IMG/VR virus record: IMGVR_UViG_3300025781_000480
Coordinates: 1-43,073 of that record
Direction: 5' to 3' (one strand)
Length of the DNA: 43,073 nucleotides
DNA from: a virus
In this document: one piece after another, positions 16,801-23,857 of the stretch
Layout: each line of letters begins with the position of its first letter
How positions within the stretch are numbered: the stretch's first letter is position 1
Notes under the pieces: generated by a model
Seen by the model: the letters and a program-made list of their open reading frames with translations, nothing else
Databases searched by the model: none
What the model was told of the DNA's origin: nothing
Position numbers and translations under genes: made by a program

Positions 16801-18538
16801 TTATATTGACATTACTACTAAAAACAGGAATACTTATGTTACTTGTTCCATTTGCAAATGTACCTGTTATATTACCAAACACATTACCTACCAATGTAGT
16901 AGCAAGCATTGTTCCGTTCGCTAAGTTGGCTGATATTAATGAGTTAGAAGCAAGAGTATAATTACCTGTAGTAGATCCATTTACAAATGCAGGATAATAT
17001 ATACCTGTTGTTTGTTGATTAACTAAACCATAATCGCTTACATTTGCATGTGCCACATTTAAGTTAGGTACTAATGTGTTACTTGATACGGTGAATGGAG
17101 CAGTACCAGTAGCAATAGTAGATATAATCTGTCCAGCAGTACCCAAGTTACCTACATTAGCATTACCACTTACTGTTAAACTAGTTAATGTGCCAACACT
17201 TGTAATATTTGGTTGAGCATTAGTATATACTGTACCTGTAACTAAACTGTTACCTACTTGACCACTTACATTTGCGCCAGCTACACTATTTGCAACTGCG
17301 GCATAATTAACTTGACCACTTACATTAGCACCTGCTACTGCATTCGCAGTTGTTGCATATGTTGCAAGACTAGCAGTAGCTACACTCAAGTTAGGAACAG
17401 TTGTATTAGAGTACACAACAAATGGTGCAGTACCAGTAGCAATAGTAGATATAATCTGTCCAGCAGTACCCAAGTTACCTACATTAGCATTGCCAATAAT
17501 ATTCGCGGATCCTGTAATGTTTGCAGTACCAGCTACATTTACACCTGTGCCAGTAACTACTAAACTAGTATTTCCTGCTGATACTACATTGACATTACCA
17601 TTAACCGCAGGGATACTTACATTACTTGTTCCATTAGCTATGCTACCTGAAGTAGCAACATTCATATTTGCTATTCGTGTAGTGCTATTAACAACTAATG
17701 GTGCAGTACCAGTAGCAATAGTAGAAATTAATTGTCCGGTCACATTCGCATTAGAGGCATACACTGAATCAGTGAACACCCCAGTAACAGCACCTAAGTT
17801 ACCTACATTGGCATTTCCAGTAGCATTTAATGTACCTGATACATTCAACCCAGTGCTAGTAGCAACTACTACATTTGCATTACCACCTACACTTAAATTG
17901 ATATTACCATTAGTTGTTGGTATGGTTACATTACTTGTTCCATTTGCAATATAAGTTGCAGTACCCCAATACAAATTACCTGAGCCATTTGTTTGCAAAG
18001 CTTGACCAGCAGAGCCACCTGGAATATGAAAACTATTAATATCACTAATATAAGTATTTGATCCTTCAAGTATTGCAGCACCAGAAACGGTCAATGAAGT
18101 TAATGTACCTACACTAGTTATGTTAGGCTGTGCATTAGAACTGCTAGTTAATGTTCCGTTGAATAATGCCATACCATTTGTAGAGTTGGCAAAATAGTCA
18201 GATAAAACTTGTGCAGGATTAATATCTATGTTTAATTTTTGTGCAGAGCTAGTAATTGTTACAAAACTTTGAGTGTTATCTGTTCCCCTGCCTACTTTTA
18301 ATGAAGAAGTAGCTACTTGTAAGCAAGCGATGTTTGCGGATAATACAACATCACCAGTTGGTTGATTAACTGTTATACCTGCACCAGGGGTACGATTAAC
18401 TGAGGTTACAATGCCGGATGCAGTACTAGTATTGAATAATTGATCAAAGTTATTCTGTACTTTTTGAAATGCTGTCCGTATCGCATCGGCTGAAGGATCA
18501 TCGGGGAATGTTCCAAAGTCTATATTTTGCTGGCTCAT
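13895..18538 (-). CDS. Giant repeat tail fibre protein, 1547 aa
   Basis: It opens with an attachment-like module (DPSADAIRTAFQKVQNNFDQ) followed by about 1300 residues of degenerate repeats. The recurring unit is of the type ANGTSNVSIPAVNGNVNISS, GNANIVVVTGTGANIAGTAN, ITGNANVGNLGT. A different C-terminal domain (about 1440-1547: SLTISGGTQITTE...NTWYLVSSVAN) is probably the receptor-facing tip. There are three near-perfect internal DNA duplications (separate entries) and a 58-base identity with the partial fibre gene at the right edge. A GATAAATA box lies 23 bases before the ATG, with a possible AGGTAA ribosome site. Long or side tail fibre is the best guess. Confidence 0.85.
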   Translation of the reverse strand: MSQQNIDFGTFPDDPSADAIRTAFQKVQNNFDQLFNTSTASGIVTSVNRTPGAGITVNQPTGDVVLSANIACLQVATSSLKVGRGTDNTQSFVTITSSAQKLNIDINPAQVLSDYFANSTNGMALFNGTLTSSSNAQPNITSVGTLTSLTVSGAAILEGSNTYISDINSFHIPGGSAGQALQTNGSGNLYWGTATYIANGTSNVTIPTTNGNINLSVGGNANVVVATSTGLNVSGTLNATGNANVGNLGAVTGVFTDSVYASNANVTGQLISTIATGTAPLVVNSTTRIANMNVATSGSIANGTSNVSIPAVNGNVNVVSAGNTSLVVTGTGVNVAGTANITGSANIIGNANVGNLGTAGQIISTIATGTAPFVVYSNTTVPNLSVATASLATYATTANAVAGANVSGQVNYAAVANSVAGANVSGQVGNSLVTGTVYTNAQPNITSVGTLTSLTVSGNANVGNLGTAGQIISTIATGTAPFTVSSNTLVPNLNVAHANVSDYGLVNQQTTGIYYPAFVNGSTTGNYTLASNSLISANLANGTMLATTLVGNVFGNITGTFANGTSNISIPVFSSNVNISSAGNANVVVVTGTGANIAGTLNATGNATTGNLSTTTATITTGNITTVNSGLIQNGTSNVTIAAGGNVSTFIGGNTTAQFSVTATASNVAGNLNVTGNATTGNLSTTTATVTTGNITTVNSGLIQNGTSNVTISPSGNVSIASAGTTTFKVTSTGANITGTANITGNLITANANLGNLITANYVNVSSNITASGNISANNLNITGGGNISGINVISATTFQGNLTGGTIANGTSNINIPAINGNVNISSAGNANIFTVTGSGVKVTGVANITGNANVGNLGVTTALSVTGNANVGNLNTAGQIVSTIGTGTAPPFTVSSSARVSNLNVDYANVSDYVNVAAASSGTFYPIFVNDISSANFQPASNSSLSYSVDTGSLSTTLLSVTGNANVGNLGTARVLATSNITAPQIISNIATGTAPFIVTSTTPVANLTVGHANVSDYSNVTTQSTGTYYPTFINGSTTGNYALATQATISANLSNGALIATTFVGNLSGTIGGTFANGTSNVSIPAVNGNVNISSAGNANIVVVTGTSAVVNGYLNVVPKTTPTVVTSPQFTIGEQTANANYQMRLAYINDPTFGYTSAIQSQSAGAAAVLALNPSGGNVGVGTANTSAKVDVLGNARFLATASGSTGAIVLRQNSSDTSGAYIQWTNYASSSQTGYIVVDNTNNMTLGTTNTARIYINSNGNVGVANINPAHTLSVTGTVNISGNANVGNLGTSGNITAGYFIGNGSQLTGVTATVANGTSNVSIPSVNGNVNLVAVGNTTLVVTGTGANIAGTANITGNANVGNLGTSGNITAGYFIGNGSQLTGVTSSGIANGTSNISIPLVNDAVYIYSGGNGTLSVNSTYAQVYGNVLVNGFTNRSLSAYTVSSLTISGGTQITTEMCLVNSAVNNGVILLPPSTSSSVAPFGPLITVMNVTANSIYVATPGGTGTVNGSVDYTLGSHTSAQFAGIGSNTWYLVSSVAN
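14367..14678. repeat. 87-base direct repeat pair inside fibre gene
   Basis: 14367-14453 and 14592-14678 agree at 86 of 87 bases (C at 14402 versus T at 14627). The offset is 225 bases, exactly 75 codons, so a deletion or duplication between copies keeps frame. Confidence 0.9.
16404..16723. repeat. 107-base direct repeat pair inside fibre gene
   Basis: 16404-16510 and 16617-16723 agree except for two adjacent bases. The offset is 213 bases (71 codons), in frame. Confidence 0.9.
17100..17491. repeat. 65-base direct repeat pair inside fibre gene
   Basis: 17100-17164 and 17427-17491 are identical. The offset is 327 bases (109 codons), in frame. Confidence 0.9.
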
Positions 18539-18561
18539 ATTTGGGTTACCTGTTTATAATG

Positions 18562-18569
18562 TATTTATC
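18562..18569 (-). promoter_or_regulatory. Late-promoter-like box GATAAATA, 23 nt before ATG
   Basis: Minus-strand GATAAATA just downstream of the terminator at 18592-18619 and 23 bases before the fibre ATG, so the fibre gene is probably its own late unit. Confidence 0.6.
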
Positions 18570-18591
18570 GTTTTTTATAAAACGGATACCC

Positions 18592-18619
18592 AAAAAAATA
18601 CCCGGATAAACCGGGTATT
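18592..18619 (-). terminator. Intrinsic terminator after the acidic 824-aa gene
   Basis: The minus strand has stem AATACCCGG/CCGGGTATT (18597-18605 with 18611-18619), a 5-base loop and a run of seven T (18592-18598). It lies between the stop at 18638 and the fibre promoter. Confidence 0.9.
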
Positions 18620-18637
18620 ATAAGTGTGATTTTAATA

Positions 18638-21112
18638 TCACTTAATTCCAGCTAACTTTTTCCAATCATCTACTGATTCGTTAAGTTGCTTTGATTCACT
18701 TACGCCTGTACGCTTACCTTGACCTGCAATGACAGGAACTGTTGTTTGACCAGTAGATTTCTCTTTGTTTAATCCACTAGAGATAACTTTAGTCATATAT
18801 GCAATGTCAGCTTCAAAAGTATCATCAGCACCATTGGCATATGATTCTTCTAAATCTTCTTCGTCATCTTCTTCGTCATCCTCTTCACCATCTTCAGCTA
18901 CATTTACTTGTTTAGTATCAGCATTTTCTTCTGCATCAGCAGTTGCTAATGCTTGGTTTGCTGCGGCATTACCTTGCTCATCATTAGTTGTATTTGCTGA
19001 ACCGTTATCAGGTGGATTTTGTTCTCCTTCTTCTGCAACTTTGTATGCCATCTGATCTTCTGATTCCACTTCATCAACTTGTTCTTGACCTTCTTCACCA
19101 GAATCACACTCGCATTCCATCATACCGCATTCATTGCATGTTGACTCATCTGTGTGCTCATGGTCATGTCCCTCATCAGAACCTTCTTCATCAGCATAGT
19201 CTTCACCACCTTGACCAGATAATTTCTTCATTAATGCCATCATACCATCATGGTCATCAACTACTTCAATTCCACCTGGAGCAGCAGTAGAGCCTTGTGG
19301 TGCGCCATATCCATTTTGTTCTTCACCACCAAACAAGCCTAAACCAGATTGTTTGATGATAGACAATAACTGATCTGCTTCACCGTCTTGTGCTGAAACA
19401 CTTACTGAATCAGGGGCACCTTGTTGACCTTTACTGATAGATACAGTCATACCTTCAGCAACATCTTCTTTGCTTTCTAGTAATGCGTTTAATTGATTAT
19501 CTAATGCTTCAAAAGCAAACTCGTCTAATACATCGTTATCATGCATTGTCTGTCCAAATGCCTTAAATGTATTGCCTGGAGTTTTGATTGCTTTTTGCTT
19601 CATATAAGCAGTCTTATCCATTTCATCTAATTCAGGAGTATGTGCGCCATAACTAGCCATATCACCTACTTCTGAACCAGCACCCATTTCACCAACTGCT
19701 GTACGGCCTAATATTGGCATTTGACCATAACACTCATCTAGACCTTCTTTGAAGCCTTCGTGATAGTGTCTTGCTTCTTCCATGTCATCATGTGTGCAGT
19801 TATATGGCATTTTTCTTAAAGCGTGACTCTTACCTTCAAGTCTTGCCGCTTGTAAATTATGTTCCATACCTTCTTTTACTTTCTTTTTCTTGTCTTTTTT
19901 CTCATCATACTCAATATCTTTAGTAACTTTTTTGCCAGCCTTTTCAGCTTTAGCATCATCTTTACCTTTATGACCCATATCGTATTCTAAGTCTTTAGTA
20001 ACTTTCTTACCTGCTTTTTCAGCTTTGTTGTCAGCTTTAGTACGGCCTTCTAAGAAGGTATCACTACGGTTGTTGCTGCTGATTGGACTTGATTGTGCAA
20101 AATATTCTGGAGATTGTGCTTCTGACATTTCTTTATTTGACATAGCCATTGGCTTCTTGCCAGTCTGTGGCATGCCGGCGCGTTTTTGCATGTCGCGGAT
20201 CAAGTCTTCATCACTACCATGGCCTAATTTATTCAATACAGCACCGCCAACTTTCTTAGCTACTCCGCCAACTTTCTTAACAACATCACCTAAGCCTTCT
20301 TCCATCTCATCTTCATGGTGCATTTTGCTTAGTGTTTGTGCTAAACGAGCTTGCTTACCTAGTGTGCCAGGAGCATGTGCCTTTTCTTTAGCATATTGTG
20401 CTGTTGTCTCACCGGCACGCTTTGCTTTAGCACTGAAACTACCTGGATGCTTGATAGCACCTTTGATCCATTTTTCACCACCTTCTTCCATTGGAGCAAC
20501 TTGTGAACCTGCACCTGTTGCTGGTGTTGCGCCTGATGAAGATGCAGCTCCTGGTTTTTGCATTGACAAAGTACCAGTTTGTGCAGCCTTAACAACTGCT
20601 GGATCACTAGTAGTAATTGCAGAAGATGTTGGGTTTGAGGTATCCTTGATCAAATAACTTTGTTGTTGTTTTTGTCCAGGAATAGGTTGAACTGATAAAC
20701 CTGCTTCAGTCAATGCACGGTCTAATTGATCAAAATATTCTTTTAGACCTCTTTTCTTTGACTTAGATTCTTCAACATCTGTACCGTCATCATCTTTATT
20801 AGATGCGTGACTTTGTGCCTTGCCTTTAACAACTGTGCCCTTCTTAGTAGATTTAGGAGCTTTGCCGCCACCAAATACACTAGCTAGACCTTTAGTGTCG
20901 TACTTCTTTTCTTCACCAGATGCATCAGTATCTTTCTTAGGACGACCGCGGCCTTTTTTAACGATGTCAGCTTTTACTTTTTTGCCTTCGTCATTTTCAT
21001 CATCTTTACGACCATACCCACCTGGCTCAGCAGTGTGAATCTTACCTTTACCAGTATCCTTGACAGCTTCGCTCAATTGAGCAAGTTTGTTCATAATGTC
21101 TAACATGTTCAT
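18638..21112 (-). CDS. Acidic low-complexity protein, 824 aa, probably prohead or virion associated
   Basis: Not firmly recognised. The N-terminus (MNMLDIMNKLAQLSEAVKD) is helical; the next 400 residues are Lys/Gly-rich and disordered. The segment KAEKAGKKVTKD(L/I)EYD occurs twice (about residues 360-410). The C-terminal half is strongly acidic. A Cys/His cluster (HDHEHTDESTCNECGMMECE) near residue 650 could bind metal. The end SVDDWKKLAGIK is a discrete helix. Scaffold or prohead-core proteins of T4-like phages are acidic and helical, so that role is possible, but this is inference. It lies upstream of the fibre gene and downstream of the 207-residue gene, in the terminase/tail cluster. Confidence 0.75.
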   Translation of the reverse strand: MNMLDIMNKLAQLSEAVKDTGKGKIHTAEPGGYGRKDDENDEGKKVKADIVKKGRGRPKKDTDASGEEKKYDTKGLASVFGGGKAPKSTKKGTVVKGKAQSHASNKDDDGTDVEESKSKKRGLKEYFDQLDRALTEAGLSVQPIPGQKQQQSYLIKDTSNPTSSAITTSDPAVVKAAQTGTLSMQKPGAASSSGATPATGAGSQVAPMEEGGEKWIKGAIKHPGSFSAKAKRAGETTAQYAKEKAHAPGTLGKQARLAQTLSKMHHEDEMEEGLGDVVKKVGGVAKKVGGAVLNKLGHGSDEDLIRDMQKRAGMPQTGKKPMAMSNKEMSEAQSPEYFAQSSPISSNNRSDTFLEGRTKADNKAEKAGKKVTKDLEYDMGHKGKDDAKAEKAGKKVTKDIEYDEKKDKKKKVKEGMEHNLQAARLEGKSHALRKMPYNCTHDDMEEARHYHEGFKEGLDECYGQMPILGRTAVGEMGAGSEVGDMASYGAHTPELDEMDKTAYMKQKAIKTPGNTFKAFGQTMHDNDVLDEFAFEALDNQLNALLESKEDVAEGMTVSISKGQQGAPDSVSVSAQDGEADQLLSIIKQSGLGLFGGEEQNGYGAPQGSTAAPGGIEVVDDHDGMMALMKKLSGQGGEDYADEEGSDEGHDHEHTDESTCNECGMMECECDSGEEGQEQVDEVESEDQMAYKVAEEGEQNPPDNGSANTTNDEQGNAAANQALATADAEENADTKQVNVAEDGEEDDEEDDEEDLEESYANGADDTFEADIAYMTKVISSGLNKEKSTGQTTVPVIAGQGKRTGVSESKQLNESVDDWKKLAGIK

Positions 21113-21129
21113 TTTACTATTCCTTTGAA

Positions 21130-21753
21130 TTATTTACTTGCGCCAGTTTGTGGCTTTGGTGGCATCTTGATAGTAGACATTGGACTCTTGTCTCCAAGCT
21201 TCTTATCATCCAAATATGGCTTGAACGGATCAAACGCATCTTGTGTTCTTGTTCCTGCATAAGGGATATCAATCTTAGAATCTTTAACTTGATCTTTGAT
21301 TGACTGTAGGTATGAGTCTGCATAAGCCTTACTTGCTTCTTTAGCATCAGGTTGTTCACCCATTTGTTCTTTATTAAGCAATGGGGTATCTTTCATTTCA
21401 TTCTGATATCCCATCATCTCACTATCAATGCTATCATCAAACTTTGTACCAATTACACGAACCATGTTTACATTATATCCTAACAACTGAGCAATTTGTT
21501 GAATCATTGGCTCTGTTGCTGGGTATCTAAATTCAGCTTTGATAATTGTCACACTCTCGTTTTCTAAATTAGGAAAACCGTATGGTGATTTTTGAATAGG
21601 AGTACTGGTTGGATTGCTGATGTTCACTGGGTCAAACTTGTTTAGATTGTACTTAAACATATCTAAAAAGTTTTTGTCAATGGTGCCGGCAATTTTGATC
21701 GTGTAATTATAAGTCTTTACACTTTCCATAATATGTTGTTTAAGGCTTCGCAT
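21130..21753 (-). CDS. Conserved virion-cluster protein, 207 aa
   Basis: Function unknown. The N-terminal domain (about 1-110) is alpha/beta: ESVKTYNYTIKIAGTIDKNF, then PIQKSPYGFPNLENESV, then AEFRYPATEPMIQQIAQLLG. This pattern seems familiar from T4-like marine phages, where it is annotated as structural or hypothetical. The C-terminal 90 residues are polar and Pro/Lys-rich, probably extended. It has a late box 19 bases before the ATG and an AGGAAT ribosome site, and is followed after 17 bases by the acidic 824-residue gene. Confidence 0.75.
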   Translation of the reverse strand: MRSLKQHIMESVKTYNYTIKIAGTIDKNFLDMFKYNLNKFDPVNISNPTSTPIQKSPYGFPNLENESVTIIKAEFRYPATEPMIQQIAQLLGYNVNMVRVIGTKFDDSIDSEMMGYQNEMKDTPLLNKEQMGEQPDAKEASKAYADSYLQSIKDQVKDSKIDIPYAGTRTQDAFDPFKPYLDDKKLGDKSPMSTIKMPPKPQTGASK

Positions 21754-21772
21754 GTTTTATTCCTGTATATAT

Positions 21773-21780
21773 TATTTATC
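21773..21780 (-). promoter_or_regulatory. Late-promoter-like box GATAAATA, 19 nt before ATG
   Basis: Minus-strand GATAAATA 19 bases before the ATG at 21753. It overlaps the last codons of the GIY-YIG gene, so structural expression restarts after that inserted gene. Confidence 0.6.
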
Positions 21781-22555
21781 ATTTATTATCTATTTTCCAT
21801 TCGGATACCGATTTCCTATCTCCCCTACACATAGAGCCTAGATTACCCTGTGATAGATTATATTTTTTCCGTAGTTCTAGCTGAGTGCATTTTTCCATAC
21901 CAAATACAGGATGAACAAACGTGTATAGGTTTGTATTTCTAGGTTTTCCTTCCCTACCGGTTCCTTTACCTACTGCAAATCTGTTTTTCCAACCAACTGA
22001 CATATTCTTTTTGTGAATATCATTCCTTATTTTACCTGTATTGGACTTTATTCTATTCTGTGCTCCTATTTTTGCTTGAGCAGCTTTTTTATCTTGGGCT
22101 ATCTTTTTCTTTTCTAAGTAGACAACTTGTTTTTGTTCCAGTTGTTGTTGCTTATTCAGTAAAATATTTCTTTTTCTGTCGGCATTATTTATTTTTACTG
22201 TGTTTTTTTGTTTTTCAATTGATTCTTTGCTGGGTATGAACCCTTTTGGTTTACCAGGTCCACGGTGTCCTCCTGGAGCAATATTCCACCCGATTGCTTT
22301 CTTTGGGCGCAGGTGTTCTTCCATTTCATAACAATATGACTCTTCACCAAATAGCCAAATATCCTTTACTAAACTGTCCCATCCGTATTTGTTTACTGCG
22401 TTTACTAAATGTAGATTTGTGTGTTTACCTTTTATTATATCAACCAAGTGTCCCTTCATTCTCCTACCAACATCTTTAGCTACACCAATATATCCTTCTG
22501 TTGTTGGGTCAGTATGTTCTGATAAATGTATCCAATAAATAACTGCGTTGAACAT
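21779..22555 (-). CDS. Free-standing GIY-YIG homing endonuclease
   Basis: 258 residues. The nuclease domain is N-terminal: YWIHL (7-11) for GIY, GYIGV (21-25) for YIG, Arg at 31/32, acidic EMEEHLRP (76-83) with the likely metal-binding Glu, and GWNIAPGG (88-95). A Lys/Gln-rich linker with NUMOD3-like elements follows (about 100-190). A C-terminal DNA-binding element (FVHPVFGMEKCTQLELRKKY, then NLSQGNLGSMCRG) resembles NUMOD/helix-turn-helix modules. T4 Seg proteins are relatives. It sits between gp16 and the 207-residue gene and probably spreads by cutting phages that lack it. Host-like housekeeping functions are unlikely. Confidence 0.9.
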   Translation of the reverse strand: MFNAVIYWIHLSEHTDPTTEGYIGVAKDVGRRMKGHLVDIIKGKHTNLHLVNAVNKYGWDSLVKDIWLFGEESYCYEMEEHLRPKKAIGWNIAPGGHRGPGKPKGFIPSKESIEKQKNTVKINNADRKRNILLNKQQQLEQKQVVYLEKKKIAQDKKAAQAKIGAQNRIKSNTGKIRNDIHKKNMSVGWKNRFAVGKGTGREGKPRNTNLYTFVHPVFGMEKCTQLELRKKYNLSQGNLGSMCRGDRKSVSEWKIDNK

Positions 22556-22558
22556 AGA

Positions 22559-23041
22559 TTAATCCTTATTCTCTTTCTGTGCCAACATTTTAAGTAGCTC
22601 ATTGCGATCCAGTACTTGACCTGCACCTAATGGTGTAGCCTCAATTTCTTTTTCTCTACTTGATTCTTTTTGATCCAACTGAGCCTTTTTCAACTGCAAG
22701 TCAATCATCTTTAACTTCTTATTTAGTTTGGCAGTTTTTGCTGTAATAGCATGACCAAGCATAGTACCAGCAACATTAAATATTTCACTAGCATATCTAC
22801 TGTCAACTTGCATACCTAGATCCATCAAGTCTTTGTAACTATCTTGTGCCAATGAAGCAAGACTATCCATCTCCTCATCAGCAGCATCTAATCCACGAAC
22901 TTGCGGCAATGCTTGTTCTATTTTAGATAAACTATCTAAAGCAGTAGTAGTTATTAACTCTGCATTTTCAGGAGTAGGTGTAGCCAAGTTCTCAATTTCG
23001 TCTTGGGGAAGTTCAAAAAGTTCTTCTAGTTTTCGTGTCAT
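22559..23041 (-). CDS. 16: Terminase small subunit (T4 gp16-like)
   Basis: 160 residues (T4 gp16 has 164). It starts MTRKLEELFELP. A central coiled-coil region contains DLGMQVDSRYASEIFNVAGT and MLGHAITAKTAKLNKKLKMI, the conserved oligomerisation core of gp16. It recognises or regulates concatemer DNA for packaging with large terminase gp17, which is not in this window. There is no Shine-Dalgarno; an AATAAATA box lies 4 bases before the ATG. The homing endonuclease follows 3 bases after its stop. Confidence 0.85.
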   Translation of the reverse strand: MTRKLEELFELPQDEIENLATPTPENAELITTTALDSLSKIEQALPQVRGLDAADEEMDSLASLAQDSYKDLMDLGMQVDSRYASEIFNVAGTMLGHAITAKTAKLNKKLKMIDLQLKKAQLDQKESSREKEIEATPLGAGQVLDRNELLKMLAQKENKD

Positions 23042-23045
23042 AAAG

Positions 23046-23053
23046 TATTTATT
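23046..23053 (-). promoter_or_regulatory. Late-promoter-like box AATAAATA, 4 nt before ATG
   Basis: Minus-strand AATAAATA overlaps the gp4 stop codon and lies 4 bases before the gp16 ATG, which lacks a ribosome site. Confidence 0.4.
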
Positions 23054-23490
23054 TACTTTCGTGACCCATTTCTAAAAAGATCATATTCAGTAATTACGCG
23101 GAAGGTAAATCCTTGTGCTTTACAATATGCAGCGGCTGCTTGCCACTTAGCGTGATTGACTGCAACTATTGCTCTATCTTTGGCGCTAGCTGTACGACTT
23201 TCAATAAGACTTTGTTTTTTTGGTTTAATTTCAACTACTTCAGCCAATTGCTTACCATACTTATTCTGATAGACTACAAAAAAGTCTGGAATATATTGAT
23301 GTACTTTACCGTCTAGTGGGCTACGATAAGGTATAGACATTGATTCGCTTGCCCAATGTGTTACATTTTTGTGCGTGTCACAAAATGTCATAAATGTCAA
23401 TTCCCAGCCTGATCTATACTTTGGTTTGTGTTTACCTACATATTTTTCTGGATTTTTGACTTCGTAAACACCTTGTGCCCAATTAGCCAT
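23053..23490 (-). CDS. 4: Head completion protein (T4 gp4-like nuclease fold)
   Basis: 145 residues, close to T4 gp4 (150). A PD-(D/E)xK-type arrangement is visible: WELTF with E30, YIPDF with D69, and E87-I-K89 within VVEIKPKK. In T4, gp4 (also called 50) is needed to finish DNA-filled heads before tail joining, and its nuclease-like fold is thought to trim or seal packaged DNA. It lies upstream of gp16 and downstream of the 119-residue gene in one compact minus-strand run. Confidence 0.9.
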   Translation of the reverse strand: MANWAQGVYEVKNPEKYVGKHKPKYRSGWELTFMTFCDTHKNVTHWASESMSIPYRSPLDGKVHQYIPDFFVVYQNKYGKQLAEVVEIKPKKQSLIESRTASAKDRAIVAVNHAKWQAAAAYCKAQGFTFRVITEYDLFRNGSRK

Positions 23491-23492
23491 GA

Positions 23493-23852
23493 TTATTGTA
23501 CGATGTTGCGTGCTACAGGGGTATTTGGTCTAGGTACTGTAGCAATACCATAGAGCGATGTTTTGCTTTTAAAACTATTAAGATAATATGCAAGTATTTG
23601 ATTCATCTCTATAGTTTTAGTTCCTTTGATTTGATTTAATAAATCAAGTACAGGAATACCAGTATCTTGTGAAATTCTAAATAACACCGCAGTAAAATTA
23701 TCTGCGATATTTGTAGAAGCACAAATTGATACGAAATATGAACGGACGATATCATACTCATTGCCATTAACAACGAGATTAAATGCATAAAAAGAATCAA
23801 AAATTCTAACTGTTTGATCCAGTGAAGTGCGAGTATCTAAAATTTGTGCCAT
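23493..23852 (-). CDS. Conserved tail-cluster protein, 119 aa
   Basis: Function not recognised. Mixed helical: TRTSLDQTVRIFDSFYAFNL, VNGNEYDIVRSYFVSICAST, then a conserved-looking GIPVLDLLNQIKGTKTIEMN and YYLNSFKSKTSLYG. It lies between the tail-tube-like gene (5 bases away) and gp4 (2 bases away). I recall similar small proteins at this place in marine T4-like phages, usually unnamed. A tail or baseplate role is inferred from position only. Confidence 0.75.
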   Translation of the reverse strand: MAQILDTRTSLDQTVRIFDSFYAFNLVVNGNEYDIVRSYFVSICASTNIADNFTAVLFRISQDTGIPVLDLLNQIKGTKTIEMNQILAYYLNSFKSKTSLYGIATVPRPNTPVARNIVQ

Positions 23853-23857
23853 GATAA

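Noticed and set aside
14028-17954. Many open frames on the plus strand opposite the fibre gene
   Set aside because: They are antisense shadows of the Asn/Thr/Val-rich repeats, rich in Leu/Pro/Val, without ribosome sites or recognisable domains.
13895-18538. Regularly spaced repeats resembling a CRISPR or tandem array
   Set aside because: The repeats are codon-periodic, differ in length and spacing and lie inside one long open frame; they encode fibre repeats.
18765-20657. Plus-strand frames opposite the acidic 824-residue gene
   Set aside because: Their Ser and Leu runs are complements of Glu/Asp and Lys codons; no independent support.
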